A stretch of DNA of 64,000 nucleotides from the NCBI GenBank assembly GCA_964372115.1, contig CAYJPN010000023.1, forward strand, positions 1 through 64,000, read 5' to 3'. The notes below the pieces were generated by a model that was not told where the DNA came from, made no database searches, and worked only from the letters and a program-made list of their open reading frames with translations. Both the position numbers and the translations under genes were made by a program. Below, piece by piece: positions 24,385 to 34,172 of the stretch (the first letter of the stretch is position 1; each line of letters starts with the position of its first letter). This stretch comes from CG2-30-36-16 sp964372115 (lineage in GTDB: Bacteria; Bacteroidota; Ignavibacteria; Ignavibacteriales; Ignavibacteriaceae).

Positions 24385-26667
24385 TTGGAATTATATCTAA
24401 TAATCGTAATATTTCTTTTTGGTCTTGCTATTTCAGACCTCATAGTTGGCGTAAGTAATGATGCTGTAAACTTCTTGAATTCGGCAGTTGGGTCAAAAGT
24501 AGCGCCGCGGTATGTAATATTACTTGTTGCGAGTATTGGAATTCTTGTGGGAACAACCTTTTCGAGCGGTTTAATGGAAGTGGCAAGAAAAGGTATATTT
24601 AACCCTGAAATGTTTTTACTACCCGAAATAATGATAATATTTCTCGCTGTTATGCTAACAGATGTTATACTTCTCGATCTTTATAACACTTTCGGGCTTC
24701 CGACTTCCACTACAGTTTCTATTGTCTTTGAACTTCTCGGCGCCTCCGTTGCAGTATCACTTTTAAAAATTATGGAAGCCGGCGGAACTGCAGGAGAGAT
24801 TATTAATTATATAAACACAAGTAAAGCGCTTGCAATTATATCGGGTATTTTAATTTCGGTGGTAGTTGCTTTTACTGTTGGTGCGGTGGTGCAGTTTTTT
24901 GTAAGAATTGTTTTTACATTCGATTTTTCAAAACGATTAAAACGGTATGGCGCAATTTGGGGTGCGGTGGCTTTAACATTTATTACATATTTTATCCTCG
25001 TAAAAGGGGCAAAAGGATCTTCGCTTCTTTCCGAGGGCGCATCGGAATGGATAATGTTAAATACAAATTTAATTTTGCTTGGAAGCTTTGTCTTTTGGGG
25101 AATAGTTTTTCAATTTGTCGTTTCATTCACAAAAATTAACATTCTAAAGCCGATTGTTTTAGCAGGCACTTTTGCTCTTGCTCTTGCTTTTGCTGCAAAC
25201 GATCTTGTAAATTTTATTGGAGTACCACTCGCCGGTTTAAGTTCTTATCAAATCGCTCTCCAAAATTCAGACCCTTTAAATGTGTTGATGGAAGCATTAA
25301 GAAATCCGGTTAATACCCCGACACTTATATTATTGTTTGCAGGCGCGGTTATGGTGGCTACATTATGGTTTTCTAAGAAGGCGCGTTCGGTTACAAAAAC
25401 AGAAGTAAACCTTGGCAGGCAGCATGATGGATTCGAAAGGTTTGAATCCTCATTACTTTCACGTAGTATAGTTAGAATGACGATTGCAATGTCCTCATCT
25501 GTTCAAATTATTGTTCCGAAATCTATTATTCGGTCAATCAATAACCGGTTTGAGAATACTGAGCAAGTAAAAGTTCTAAGGAAACAAAAAGACGCCCCAT
25601 CTTTCGATTTGATTAGAGCTTCAGTTAACCTGATGGTTTCCGCTGTGTTAATTTCATTCGCAACCTCGCTTAAATTACCTCTTTCAACAACTTATGTTAC
25701 CTTTATGGTTGCAATGGGTTCATCTCTTTCCGATAGAGCATGGGGACGCGACTCGGCTGTTTACAGAGTTAACGGTGTTTTGACTGTAATATCCGGTTGG
25801 TTTGTAACCGCGTTTTTAGCCTTTACGGTAGCCGCAATTTTCGCATTAATAATATTTTATGGTAAATTGGTTGCAATTATTGCTTTAATTCTTCTTGCTA
25901 TTTATTTTATTTTTCGAACTCATGTCATTCATAAGTCGCGCTCAAAAGAACAGGAAGAAGCTGAAAAACTTAATGAAGAAAAAGAGACTACAAGTTTTGC
26001 CCAGCATTCTTCCGAAATGGTTATTCAGGTAAGCGACTTCATAAGTTCTATCAAGTCGTTATTTGAAATTGCGGTTGATGGCTTAATAAAAGAAGATAGG
26101 GTAGCTGTGGGTAATACACGGAAGCAATCAAAAAAATTAAAGAAGCAAGCAAATGCAATTACTTCGAATATATTCCAGTCCGTAAAAATTATTTCAAAAG
26201 CCGATTTAAAAGAAGGGAAACGATATAGTAAAATAATTTCATCGGTTCAAGAAATTTCCAGAAGTATGAGAAGCGTTACTCAGAGTAATTTTGATCACTT
26301 AGATAATAATCATATTCCGCCTAATGATGAAGAAGTAGTATTACTTGAAAGTATAAAAAATGGTTTGTCTGCCTATATAGGTAACATTACCGGTTTGTTA
26401 AATATAAAGAAGTTCCCAACCAATGAAGAGATGCAGCTTAACTTTTTAAAGTATGAAGAAATCCACAATGCTTTTAATAATGGTGTTATTGAGCGTGTAA
26501 AATTTGAAAAAACGGTTCCGCGTAACTCACTTCTATATCTTGGTATTTCATCTGAAGCGGAAAACATAGTCAAACATTTGAACACATTGACGAACCAGGT
26601 TCGTGCTGCTTACGGCAATTTTCCCAAAAGCAATACTATAGAAGAAGATACCGAACAAAAAATTTAA
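24385..26667 (+). CDS. PiT-family inorganic phosphate transporter with C-terminal PhoU-like region
   Basis: A 760-residue inner-membrane phosphate permease. The two PiT signatures are GVSNDAVNFLNSAVGS near residue 22 and FAANDLVNFIGVPLAG near 268, each on one half of the inverted-repeat fold. After the last helix (about 475-510) a soluble region of roughly 240 residues is predicted alpha-helical. It resembles PhoU/DUF47 proteins that usually accompany such permeases as a separate gene. It is probably a low-affinity, ion-driven transporter. Confidence 0.88.
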   Translation: MELYLIIVIFLFGLAISDLIVGVSNDAVNFLNSAVGSKVAPRYVILLVASIGILVGTTFSSGLMEVARKGIFNPEMFLLPEIMIIFLAVMLTDVILLDLYNTFGLPTSTTVSIVFELLGASVAVSLLKIMEAGGTAGEIINYINTSKALAIISGILISVVVAFTVGAVVQFFVRIVFTFDFSKRLKRYGAIWGAVALTFITYFILVKGAKGSSLLSEGASEWIMLNTNLILLGSFVFWGIVFQFVVSFTKINILKPIVLAGTFALALAFAANDLVNFIGVPLAGLSSYQIALQNSDPLNVLMEALRNPVNTPTLILLFAGAVMVATLWFSKKARSVTKTEVNLGRQHDGFERFESSLLSRSIVRMTIAMSSSVQIIVPKSIIRSINNRFENTEQVKVLRKQKDAPSFDLIRASVNLMVSAVLISFATSLKLPLSTTYVTFMVAMGSSLSDRAWGRDSAVYRVNGVLTVISGWFVTAFLAFTVAAIFALIIFYGKLVAIIALILLAIYFIFRTHVIHKSRSKEQEEAEKLNEEKETTSFAQHSSEMVIQVSDFISSIKSLFEIAVDGLIKEDRVAVGNTRKQSKKLKKQANAITSNIFQSVKIISKADLKEGKRYSKIISSVQEISRSMRSVTQSNFDHLDNNHIPPNDEEVVLLESIKNGLSAYIGNITGLLNIKKFPTNEEMQLNFLKYEEIHNAFNNGVIERVKFEKTVPRNSLLYLGISSEAENIVKHLNTLTNQVRAAYGNFPKSNTIEEDTEQKI

Positions 26668-26924
26668 AAATCTGTGAATTGTTTTGATACTACAAAAAGC
26701 AAATTGTCTGTGCAAAAATTCGTTAACATAATTAATGTGTCATAATATTTTTAGCTCAATCCATATAGGTGTCTGTATAACTGCCTAATTTTGATGAGAT
26801 TTTATAATAATATATCTTATTCCCGAAATTAAAACCAAGAAAATAATCTGAAGTTTTAATGATAGCAATTCGACAATTATTTTTATCAGCGGCTTTTTTT
26901 GTAACTAGTAAAAAAGTCGTTAAT

Positions 26925-27488
26925 CTATTCTATAAGTAGCAAGATATTTTTGATTAATTTTTCTTTGCTTTTAATTTCGATACTCGGGTGAGAAATAGAA
27001 GTTATTTTTCCTTCAAAGAAATAGCCCCAACTTTGTGTAACAATAAAGAGCGGTATATCGCTTGTCGTATTTTTAATCTGTTTGCCTAGCGCTTTTTTTA
27101 TTATTTCTTCTTCTTTTTTTATCAAATCGCTTAAAATATTTTTTTCTTTATCTCTATCATCATCCTGAAAAAGCAGCAGAATCATTTCATAAACAAGAAG
27201 ATATTTTTTATCGATGCCTTCTTTTATTCCAAAATATAAGCCCAATTTTTCTGGAAATCCGGTTACTTCATCGCCAAATATTTTACTTACCTCATCGAGT
27301 AATAAGCCGCATTCCCAATTAATCGTTTCGTAAAAAAGTTCTTCTTTTGATACAAAATAATTATAGAGAGTTGCTTTCCCTATTCTGAGGTCGCGCGCAA
27401 TTTCAGCCAGAGTAGTTTTATTTAATCCATGTCTTATAAATCGCTTGGCTGCGGTTTTCAAAATCTGTTGTTTTTTTTCTTTTGACAA
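26925..27488 (-). CDS. TetR-family transcriptional regulator
   Basis: A TetR repressor of about 187 residues. The helix-turn-helix is clear (QILKTAAKRFIRHGLNKTTLAEIARDLRIGKATLYNYFVSKEELFYE) and the rest is a helical ligand domain of no assigned specificity. The frame is open up to a TTG at 27524, but TATTTTTG (27521-27514, minus strand), a promoter-like element, lies inside that extension. I therefore prefer the TTG at 27488. Target genes are not evident. Confidence 0.88.
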   Translation of the reverse strand: MSKEKKQQILKTAAKRFIRHGLNKTTLAEIARDLRIGKATLYNYFVSKEELFYETINWECGLLLDEVSKIFGDEVTGFPEKLGLYFGIKEGIDKKYLLVYEMILLLFQDDDRDKEKNILSDLIKKEEEIIKKALGKQIKNTTSDIPLFIVTQSWGYFFEGKITSISHPSIEIKSKEKLIKNILLLIE

Positions 27489-27547
27489 AGTTATTTTTCT
27501 TTTTTTTGCAAAGCAAAAATACAAATTGAAATATTAAACTGGAATAA

Positions 27548-27570
27548 AAAAGGCTGCAAGGCAGCCTTTT
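27548..27570 (-). terminator. Terminator after the YtxH gene
   Basis: AAAAGGCTGC at 27548-27557 pairs with GCAGCCTTTT at 27561-27570 around a 3-nt loop. A T run follows on the minus strand, just after the YtxH gene and before the TetR gene. Confidence 0.85.
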
Positions 27571-27575
27571 GCAAA

Positions 27576-27836
27576 TTAGTCGAATATTTTTTTTGTGTCG
27601 CTAATTATGGACTCAGCTTTTTTAATTCCGTCTTTGTAAACAACCTCTGCCTTTTGTTTCCCGGTCTCAATATATTCTGAAACATCGTCAACAATATCGT
27701 TGGTTTTGCTGTTTATAACACGCCTCATTTTTTTGCCGGAATAAGGTGTATAGAGAGCGGTGAGAATACTTCCTATGATCCCGCCGAATATCATACCGAC
27801 TAAAAATGTAGTTGCTTTTTCATCTCTGCTATTCAT
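27576..27836 (-). CDS. YtxH-domain protein
   Basis: A small protein of 86 residues. One glycine-rich membrane helix (about 10-30, LVGMIFGGIIGSILTALYTPYSGKKMR) is followed by a charged, helical tail. This is the YtxH pattern found in general-stress proteins of many bacteria; the function is poorly defined. It is monocistronic, with a terminator 6 bp after its stop. Confidence 0.85.
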   Translation of the reverse strand: MNSRDEKATTFLVGMIFGGIIGSILTALYTPYSGKKMRRVINSKTNDIVDDVSEYIETGKQKAEVVYKDGIKKAESIISDTKKIFD

Positions 27837-28036
27837 AATACAATCCTTCCAATAAAGATTAAATTTTTCTACACGTAACTTAATAACACGACTTAATATA
27901 CGAGTTTTTTTATAAAAGTAAATAGGTCTAAAAATCCATACTTCAATTTATTATTTTGGATAAAATAGGGAAGAAGCAATTATTTAAGAATAATGATTCA
28001 AAGCAAAAAACCGAATTACAAAATGCCAGAATTTGG

Positions 28037-28066
28037 TTGGCGGATAATGTTCTACAATTATAGTTG
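28037..28066 (+). promoter_or_regulatory. Promoter candidate of the kds-lpt operon
   Basis: TTG at 28037-28039, a 19-bp spacer and TATAGTTG at 28059-28066 match TTG / TAnnTTTG in all but one position, 40 bp before the kdsA ATG. Confidence 0.45.
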
Positions 28067-28106
28067 TTAATTATTTATATTTACCATGTTTGATTAAGGA
28101 AATATA

Positions 28107-28919
28107 ATGATAACATTAAATGAAATAAAAATCGGCGGCGGTAATCCATTCATACTGATTGCGGGTCCATGTGTGGTTGAGAGTAAAAAAATGATAGATG
28201 AAACTGCCGAAGCTATAAAAAAAATAACCGATGAATTAAACATCAAGCTGATATTTAAATCAAGTTATAAAAAAGCAAACCGTACTAGTTTAAATTCATT
28301 TACAGGAATAGGTGATGTTGAGGCGTTGGAAATATTGAGCGCCGCGGGGAGAAAGAATAATATTCCCGTAATTACTGATGTGCACTCAGCCGAAGAAGTT
28401 AAACTTGCTTCAAGTTACGTAGATGCTCTACAAATACCAGCCTTTTTATGCCGTCAAACCGATATATTAATTGCCGCCGGTGAAACCGGAAAAATTGTAA
28501 ATATAAAAAAAGGACAGTTTCTTGCTCCTGAAGATATGGCAATGGCGGCGGAAAAAGTTGCTGCAACCGGTAATAAAAATATTATGCTTACCGAGCGGGG
28601 TTCAACATTCGGGTATCATAATCTTGTTGTTGACATGCGCTCTTTTATAATAATGAAGGAGAGTGGTTACCCGGTTGTAATGGATGCTACACATTCGGTA
28701 CAAATACCGAGCAGAGGGGGTATCAGCGGGGGACAACCGAAGTTTATAAAACCGTTAGCCCGTGCGGCTGCAGCAGTAGGAATTGATGCTTTGTTTCTTG
28801 AAGTTCACCCCGACCCTACAAAAGCAAAGAGTGACGCTGCAAGTCAACTGCCCATAACCGAGTTGCGAGAACTTTTAATTGAAATTCAATCAATTGACAG
28901 AATAATAAAAAAGTATTGA
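28107..28919 (+). CDS. kdsA: 3-deoxy-8-phosphooctulonate (KDO-8-P) synthase
   Basis: A 270-residue TIM-barrel enzyme that condenses phosphoenolpyruvate with arabinose 5-phosphate, the committed step of KDO synthesis for LPS. Motifs are KSSYKKANRTS, DVHS, ERGSTFGYHNLVVDMRS and MDATHSVQIP. The start reads AGPCVVES with Cys22. A cysteine at this position, as in the Aquifex enzyme, indicates the metal-dependent class; E. coli has Asn. It heads an operon and its TGA overlaps the next ATG. Confidence 0.96.
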   Translation: MITLNEIKIGGGNPFILIAGPCVVESKKMIDETAEAIKKITDELNIKLIFKSSYKKANRTSLNSFTGIGDVEALEILSAAGRKNNIPVITDVHSAEEVKLASSYVDALQIPAFLCRQTDILIAAGETGKIVNIKKGQFLAPEDMAMAAEKVAATGNKNIMLTERGSTFGYHNLVVDMRSFIIMKESGYPVVMDATHSVQIPSRGGISGGQPKFIKPLARAAAAVGIDALFLEVHPDPTKAKSDAASQLPITELRELLIEIQSIDRIIKKY

Positions 28920-29644
28920 TGTTTCCAAGAGCGCTGACAGAAAAAGAGAAAGAGTATTTATTTTATCTTCTGCCCGAAGACAAAGCGGGATATAATGAAT
29001 ACCGTGTTTTAATAAACAAAATGGTAGTTATTGGTACCGGAAGGTTTGGCGGCACAAATAAAATACTTGGAATGCCGGGAGATAATGTTGCTTTAGCTGT
29101 TCCGTCATCTGCAGTGTTTGCGCTCGGAACTATTTATAAACCGGGAAAAATAATTGATGTACTGATTCACAAAATATCTGAAAACCAGATTGAATTTGAT
29201 ATCTCCGAAAAAATAGATGCCGCAATTTCTGAAACCGGAAATTGGAGTTATTCGCAGTGGAAACCGGGAGAAAAAGCTCCGGGTAACAACACCGATGTGA
29301 GAGAAGTAAAAATCGGCAATAATTATCTGCTTGCCATCTCACCTGCAAACAAAAAAATATGGTTATACCACACCGAAAGCGGTGTAAATAATTTAATACC
29401 GGTTTCAAATTTTTATAGCTATCTAATGATGGTAAAAAACATCCGAAGCAGCAAGGTTGTGTTAAAACCCGATTTATTTTTTTCTGATCAAAAAAATTAC
29501 GCCGATGTTGAACTTATCTCTGCTTTTATCCTCTATAATAAATATTTTAATAGGGTAAAAATAAAAGAAGATTTAACAACGTTGATACAAACTCAAAAAA
29601 CAAAAAAGAATTTATTTGAGTTCTTTAAAAGAGGAAAAAATTGA
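28919..29644 (+). CDS. Uncharacterised protein in the KDO/LPS operon
   Basis: A 241-residue protein whose ATG overlaps the kdsA stop (TGATG) and whose stop overlaps the kdsD start, so it is tightly coupled to KDO synthesis. No signal peptide, membrane helix or known motif is seen. A conserved-looking stretch is GTGRFGGTNKILGMPGDNVAL, split here as residues about 39-59. It has no HAD-type DxD signature, so it is unlikely to be the missing KdsC phosphatase. I do not recognise the family; a soluble role in KDO or LPS assembly is only suggested by position. Confidence 0.75.
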   Translation: MFPRALTEKEKEYLFYLLPEDKAGYNEYRVLINKMVVIGTGRFGGTNKILGMPGDNVALAVPSSAVFALGTIYKPGKIIDVLIHKISENQIEFDISEKIDAAISETGNWSYSQWKPGEKAPGNNTDVREVKIGNNYLLAISPANKKIWLYHTESGVNNLIPVSNFYSYLMMVKNIRSSKVVLKPDLFFSDQKNYADVELISAFILYNKYFNRVKIKEDLTTLIQTQKTKKNLFEFFKRGKN

Positions 29645-30618
29645 ACAATTCCGACATTATAAAAAAAGGAAAAGAAGTAATAAGAATTGAAGCGGAGGCT
29701 GTTTCAAATCTTGGAGATAGTATAAATGATGAATTCGTGAAAGCTATCGAAGTTATAATTAATAGCCCCGGACGTGTAGTAATTACCGGTATGGGTAAGA
29801 GCGGTCTGGTTGCGCGTAAAATTGTAGCCACTTTAAATTCCACCGGCACAGCATCAATTTATCTGCATCCCACTGATGCTTTGCACGGCGACCTCGGGAT
29901 GGTACGGAAAGATGATGTTGTTATACTGATAAGTAAGAGCGGAGAGACTGAAGAAATTAGTAACCTTATACCGATGTTAAAACGACTTCAGGTAAAAATG
30001 ATAGCTATGACCGGTAGCCGTAATACCCGATTAGCCAGCGAGTGTGATATATTTTTAAACATCGGGGTAAAAGAGGAAGCATGCCCGTACGATTTAGCGC
30101 CAACTGCCTCTACAACAGCAACTCTTGCCATGGGTGATGCTCTTTCGGTTGCGCTTTTGGAACAACGCGGTTTTACTGCTGAAGATTTTGCTTTACTTCA
30201 TCCGGGTGGTAGTCTTGGCAAACGCCTTTCGCTTGAAGTAAAAGAAATAATGACAAAAGGAGCTGACATCCCGATTGTAAGTGAAGATACTTCACTTAAA
30301 GATGTTATTATTGAAATTACAACCAAGCGCCTCGGCACTACCGGGGTTATTAATGGCGATGGAGTATTGAGCGGTATTATTACGGATGGAGATTTGCGCC
30401 GTCTTTTAGAAAAAACTATGGAGTTGAAAAATCTAAAAGCGGTTCAGGTAATGACAAAAAATCCAAAGGTAATGAAAGCAAAATACCTCGCGAGTTTTGC
30501 CTTGCAGCATATGGAAAATTTTAAAATTACAACTCTTTTTATTGTTGATGATGAAAATAAACCTGAAGGAATAATTCATCTCCATGATTTAATTAATCTT
30601 GGACTTCGCCCTAGATGA
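29641..30618 (+). CDS. kdsD: Arabinose-5-phosphate isomerase
   Basis: A 325-residue enzyme converting ribulose 5-phosphate to arabinose 5-phosphate, the KdsA substrate. A SIS domain (about 35-170: ITGMGKSGLVARKI, LHGDLGM, ISKSGET) is followed by two CBS domains (about 205-325). The start is a TTG overlapping the preceding stop, chosen because GAGG at 29631-29634 is six bases upstream. Next to kdsA and the lpt genes this is the LPS-pathway enzyme rather than a gut-type paralogue. Confidence 0.94.
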   Translation: MNNSDIIKKGKEVIRIEAEAVSNLGDSINDEFVKAIEVIINSPGRVVITGMGKSGLVARKIVATLNSTGTASIYLHPTDALHGDLGMVRKDDVVILISKSGETEEISNLIPMLKRLQVKMIAMTGSRNTRLASECDIFLNIGVKEEACPYDLAPTASTTATLAMGDALSVALLEQRGFTAEDFALLHPGGSLGKRLSLEVKEIMTKGADIPIVSEDTSLKDVIIEITTKRLGTTGVINGDGVLSGIITDGDLRRLLEKTMELKNLKAVQVMTKNPKVMKAKYLASFALQHMENFKITTLFIVDDENKPEGIIHLHDLINLGLRPR

Positions 30619-31154
30619 AAAAAGCATTCATTATTTTAATATTACTTTTTATTGTTTCCGGTTGCAGCGAACAAAAAATTAAACCTGAAATCAATACTAC
30701 CTTAAACATGGAGGAATTACCTGCGCAGGAAAGCTGGAACTCTACAATGTTTTTTACCGATTCCGGCGCAACCAAAGCAGTTTTGAAGAGCGGTCACATC
30801 CGGATGTATGAAAAATCTCAGTCTACATTGTTAGACAGCGGTGTGCATGTGGATTTTTATGGTCCGTTGGAAAATATTACTACAGTTTTAACCTCTTTAA
30901 GAGGAAGAGTAAATGATGCGACAAAAGATCTTTACGCACTTGACAGCGTTGTAGCTGTGAGTGATAGCGGGGTTACTCTGAAAACCGAGGAACTTATGTG
31001 GCGGAACAAAGACAAAAAAATAGTCTCTGAAAAATTTGTAACAATTGTGTCACCCAAAGAAAAAATACAAGGTTACGGTTTTGAGTCTGACCAGGCGCTC
31101 AGGAATTACGTAATTTACAACATCACATATATTACCCGGAATGACTCGCTATAA
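30615..31154 (+). CDS. lptC: LPS export protein LptC (lipoprotein)
   Basis: A 179-residue LptC-like protein. Instead of the usual transmembrane anchor it has a lipoprotein signal with lipobox VSGC (Cys17), as is common in Bacteroidota. The remaining residues form the LptC beta-jellyroll pattern (VDFYGPLENITTVLTSLRGRV, KTEELMW, IQGYGFESD). It should receive LPS from LptB2FG and hand it to LptA. It overlaps kdsD by 4 bp. Confidence 0.85.
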   Translation: MKKAFIILILLFIVSGCSEQKIKPEINTTLNMEELPAQESWNSTMFFTDSGATKAVLKSGHIRMYEKSQSTLLDSGVHVDFYGPLENITTVLTSLRGRVNDATKDLYALDSVVAVSDSGVTLKTEELMWRNKDKKIVSEKFVTIVSPKEKIQGYGFESDQALRNYVIYNITYITRNDSL

Positions 31155-32613
31155 TATGAACTTAATTTTTATAAAAATATTTTTACTTTTTTCATTCATT
31201 AGTATTTATGCACAACAAAAAAGTGAACCGATTACAATCATCGGCGATAGTCTTGTCGGGAGTTTTGTAGATGGCGAAACAATACGTGAAGTTTATGGAA
31301 ATGTTGTGTTGACACAGGGTAATTTAATAATCACGTGCAATCAGGCTGTTCAATACATTTCCCGGAATGACGCCAAACTTATCGGTAACGTAGTGGCGAA
31401 ACAGGACAGCCTTACCATCACCACGCCCGAAGGTTTTTATTATGGCGATGAAAGAATTGCACAATCGGATAAGGGTGTTCATTTAGATGATCAAAAAGTT
31501 ATTTTAACGGCTAAAACCGGTGAATATTTTTTTAATGAGAACCGCGCGCATTTTGTTGTTGATGTTTGGCTTTATGATACAACTACAACACTTACATCAA
31601 AGGAGCTTACTTATTTTAAAGAAGAAAATAGAGCTGTCGCGGTGGGCAATGTAAAAATTATCGATTCGACTAACACGATAACCGCAGATTCTCTCGAGCA
31701 TTTTAGGGATTCGCGTATAACTTTTGCGGATGAGAATGTTAAATTGAGGAGCGCAAAAAATAATGTTGAGATTTACGGAAATCATCTTGAAGATTACCCG
31801 CAAAAACTATATTCTGTTGTTACAGAAAAACCGCTTCTAATTCAGATAGATACAAGCTATGTGGTTACCCTTGATACTCTTGAAAACGGGATAATCGATT
31901 CCGTTCGAACGCCAAAACTTGATACTCTGGTAATAAAATGCGAACTTATGGAAGCGCACAGGGATACTTCAAATATATTCATTGCACAAGACTCGGTTGA
32001 AATTGTTCGCGGAGAGTTTGCATCAAAAAATGATTTTACAACTTACTTTAGAACTGACGAAAAAATAGTAACAAAAAAACGAAACAAAGATGCGCCTCAG
32101 CCGATTATCTGGTACGATACCTCGCAGCTTACCGGTGATTCGGTGGCTATATATTTGGGAAATAACAGTATAAAAAAACTCGATGTTATAAAGGACGGAT
32201 TTATATTATCACAAAATGTATTATATAAAAGCCGGTTCGATCAAATATCGGGGGATAGTCTTTATATTCATTTCGATGATGAGGGGATTGATTTAACGGA
32301 AGTATTTGGCGGTGTACTCAGCATTTATTATTTATACGATAACAACGAACCAAACGGTTTGATGAAATCATCATCGCAAACAACAAAAATAAAATTTGAT
32401 GAAAAAAAAGTGGACCAGGTAAGGCTTTATGGTCAACCGACAAGCGAATATTATCCCGAACCGCAGGTTACCGGTAAAGAGCTTTCGTTTACTTTACCTC
32501 GTTATATGTTTTATACAAACAGACCGTATAAAGAAAAATTATTGGAAGATATAATAATTAACCAGATAAAAAAAGAAGTTGGATTGAATGGACAAAGCAA
32601 CACTGAGAAGTGA
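31141..32613 (+). CDS. OstA/LptA-like LPS transport protein
   Basis: A 490-residue periplasmic protein with signal peptide ending SIYAQ. It contains repeated OstA-like jellyroll segments (YGNVVLTQGNLIITC, LIGNVVAKQDSLTITTPEGFYY, AVGNVKIIDSTNTITADSLEHF). It is far longer than the roughly 185-residue enterobacterial LptA and matches the extended LptA-like proteins of Bacteroidota. It would bridge LptC to the outer-membrane LptD. An alternative ATG at 31156, one base after the lptC stop, gives the same signal peptide. Confidence 0.82.
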   Translation: MTRYNMNLIFIKIFLLFSFISIYAQQKSEPITIIGDSLVGSFVDGETIREVYGNVVLTQGNLIITCNQAVQYISRNDAKLIGNVVAKQDSLTITTPEGFYYGDERIAQSDKGVHLDDQKVILTAKTGEYFFNENRAHFVVDVWLYDTTTTLTSKELTYFKEENRAVAVGNVKIIDSTNTITADSLEHFRDSRITFADENVKLRSAKNNVEIYGNHLEDYPQKLYSVVTEKPLLIQIDTSYVVTLDTLENGIIDSVRTPKLDTLVIKCELMEAHRDTSNIFIAQDSVEIVRGEFASKNDFTTYFRTDEKIVTKKRNKDAPQPIIWYDTSQLTGDSVAIYLGNNSIKKLDVIKDGFILSQNVLYKSRFDQISGDSLYIHFDDEGIDLTEVFGGVLSIYYLYDNNEPNGLMKSSSQTTKIKFDEKKVDQVRLYGQPTSEYYPEPQVTGKELSFTLPRYMFYTNRPYKEKLLEDIIINQIKKEVGLNGQSNTEK

Positions 32614-33325
32614 AGACCTTGTAAAAATTTATAAAAAAAGAACGGTAGTAAACAAAACTTCAGTTCAGGTTTCCACCGGTGAAATTGTTGGTTTATTAGG
32701 GCCAAATGGCGCCGGGAAAACAACAACTTTTTATATGATAATGGGGATGATAAAACCTGACAAAGGTAATGTTTTTTTGAACGATGAAAACATAACAAAA
32801 GTACCGATGTACAAACGCGCGCGCATGGGTATCGGTTATCTGCCTCAGGAGGCATCCATTTTTAGGCGTATGTCGGTCGAAGATAACTTAACAGCTATTC
32901 TGGAAATGACTTCTCTAAATGCAAAAGAGCGGAAAGAAAAATGTGAAAGCCTTCTTGAAGAACTGACTATTAAAAATATAAGAAAAAGCCTGGGTTTTCA
33001 GCTTAGCGGTGGAGAAAGAAGAAGAACAGAAATAGCCCGCGCGCTTGCCACCGATCCAAAATTTATTTTGCTTGATGAGCCGTTTGCCGGCGTTGATCCG
33101 ATTGCAGTTGAGGATATTATGGCAATTGTAGCAAACTTAAAAAAACGGGGAATAGGCGTGCTAATTACCGACCACAATGTACATGAAACTTTAAGTATAG
33201 TTGATAAAGCTTACATACTAATTAACGGAGTTATTTTTAAAGCCGGCAGCGCCGAAGAACTTGCTGAAGATGAAGAAGTAAAAAAACTATACCTTGGTGA
33301 AAAGTTTAAACTCGACAGGTATTAA
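32588..33325 (+). CDS. lptB: LPS export ABC transporter ATP-binding protein
   Basis: A 245-residue ATPase of the LptB2FG transporter that extracts LPS from the inner membrane. Walker A is GPNGAGKT (38-45), the signature is LSGGERRR, Walker B is FILLDEPFAGVDP, and the switch His is in ITDHNV. It overlaps the preceding gene by 26 bp and ends the operon before a strong terminator. lptF and lptG are not in the window. Confidence 0.95.
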   Translation: MDKATLRSEDLVKIYKKRTVVNKTSVQVSTGEIVGLLGPNGAGKTTTFYMIMGMIKPDKGNVFLNDENITKVPMYKRARMGIGYLPQEASIFRRMSVEDNLTAILEMTSLNAKERKEKCESLLEELTIKNIRKSLGFQLSGGERRRTEIARALATDPKFILLDEPFAGVDPIAVEDIMAIVANLKKRGIGVLITDHNVHETLSIVDKAYILINGVIFKAGSAEELAEDEEVKKLYLGEKFKLDRY

Positions 33326-33366
33326 ATTACTGAAATGATGAACTATAGTTCAAATTAGTAATAGTA

Positions 33367-33393
33367 AAAAAGGACGGTAAAGCCGTCCTTTTT
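33367..33393. terminator. Bidirectional terminator after lptB
   Basis: AAAAAGGACGG at 33367-33377 pairs perfectly with CCGTCCTTTTT at 33383-33393 around a 5-nt loop, with T runs on both strands, between two convergent genes. Confidence 0.9.
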
Positions 33394-33402
33394 TTAAGAA
33401 TA

Positions 33403-34140
33403 TTAAAAACCGGTGGAGAAATTTATTGTAAGAGAAGCAGGCAAAGTTACCTTTTGTTCAACGCCGAATGAAAGACTCCAATCGCTGGTTTCGAGCTGTT
33501 TTTTGTTATATGCTGAAACGAGCCGGACGGCATTTATTGCGCTTACTACGCGGTTAAGCAGCATCGCCCCAACAATAAATCTTAAACTGTTAAATGACTG
33601 CTCCGATGTTACCCACATACTCCTATAATTTTTTCGCTGGTTATTGTCAGCCCATTTCCAGTAATATGTATTTTCGTTGTACATAGCCTCAAAATCACGG
33701 TTTAAAGCTTTTTCATCATTGTAATTTTTTACATCCATATATTGTCCGAGGGTCGCAAAATAATCGGCGTCTTTCCCCTCAACAGAAACTTCGGCTACAG
33801 AAGCGGCGTATGATTTGTATCTGTCTTTGTTCCAATTTGCGTACTGATCGATTCCGAAATAAACACCCCAAAGAGAAACTTCGGCAATGGTAAAGTACTT
33901 TCCGCTGGAATAACCTTCTGCATAAAGTTCCCCCATACCGGGGAGCAGAAGAGAATAAAGAATTGCCAAACCGGCATTTTTCTTTTTAGCCTGAAGAACC
34001 GGCTGCAAAGTATAGGTAGAAGAAACATCTTTTTTTATCGTTTCTTTTAGGTTGTTTTCAAGTAATAATCTCCCGCTGTATGTCTGCTGTGAGAAAGTCT
34101 GGGAGGCGCATAATAAAAGAGCCAGAAGTATAATTCTCAT
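33403..34140 (-). CDS. DUF5683-like membrane protein
   Basis: A 245-residue exported protein with signal peptide 1-18 (SQTFSQ). A hydrophobic glycine/proline segment ILYSLLLPGMGELYAEGY (about 60-77) resembles the PGLGQ-type motif of DUF5683 proteins in Bacteroidota, and a further hydrophobic stretch lies near 190-210. The C terminus ends in Phe. Function is unknown. It is probably the last gene of the minus-strand run that includes mtaB. Confidence 0.6.
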   Translation of the reverse strand: MRIILLALLLCASQTFSQQTYSGRLLLENNLKETIKKDVSSTYTLQPVLQAKKKNAGLAILYSLLLPGMGELYAEGYSSGKYFTIAEVSLWGVYFGIDQYANWNKDRYKSYAASVAEVSVEGKDADYFATLGQYMDVKNYNDEKALNRDFEAMYNENTYYWKWADNNQRKNYRSMWVTSEQSFNSLRFIVGAMLLNRVVSAINAVRLVSAYNKKQLETSDWSLSFGVEQKVTLPASLTINFSTGF

Positions 34141-34172
34141 AAGTTTGCTGTTTTTTAATTTTAAGTTTAGTT

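Noticed and set aside
28919..29644. KdsC phosphatase as identity of the gene between kdsA and kdsD
   Set aside because: No HAD motif (DxDx[TV]) or other phosphatase signature is present.
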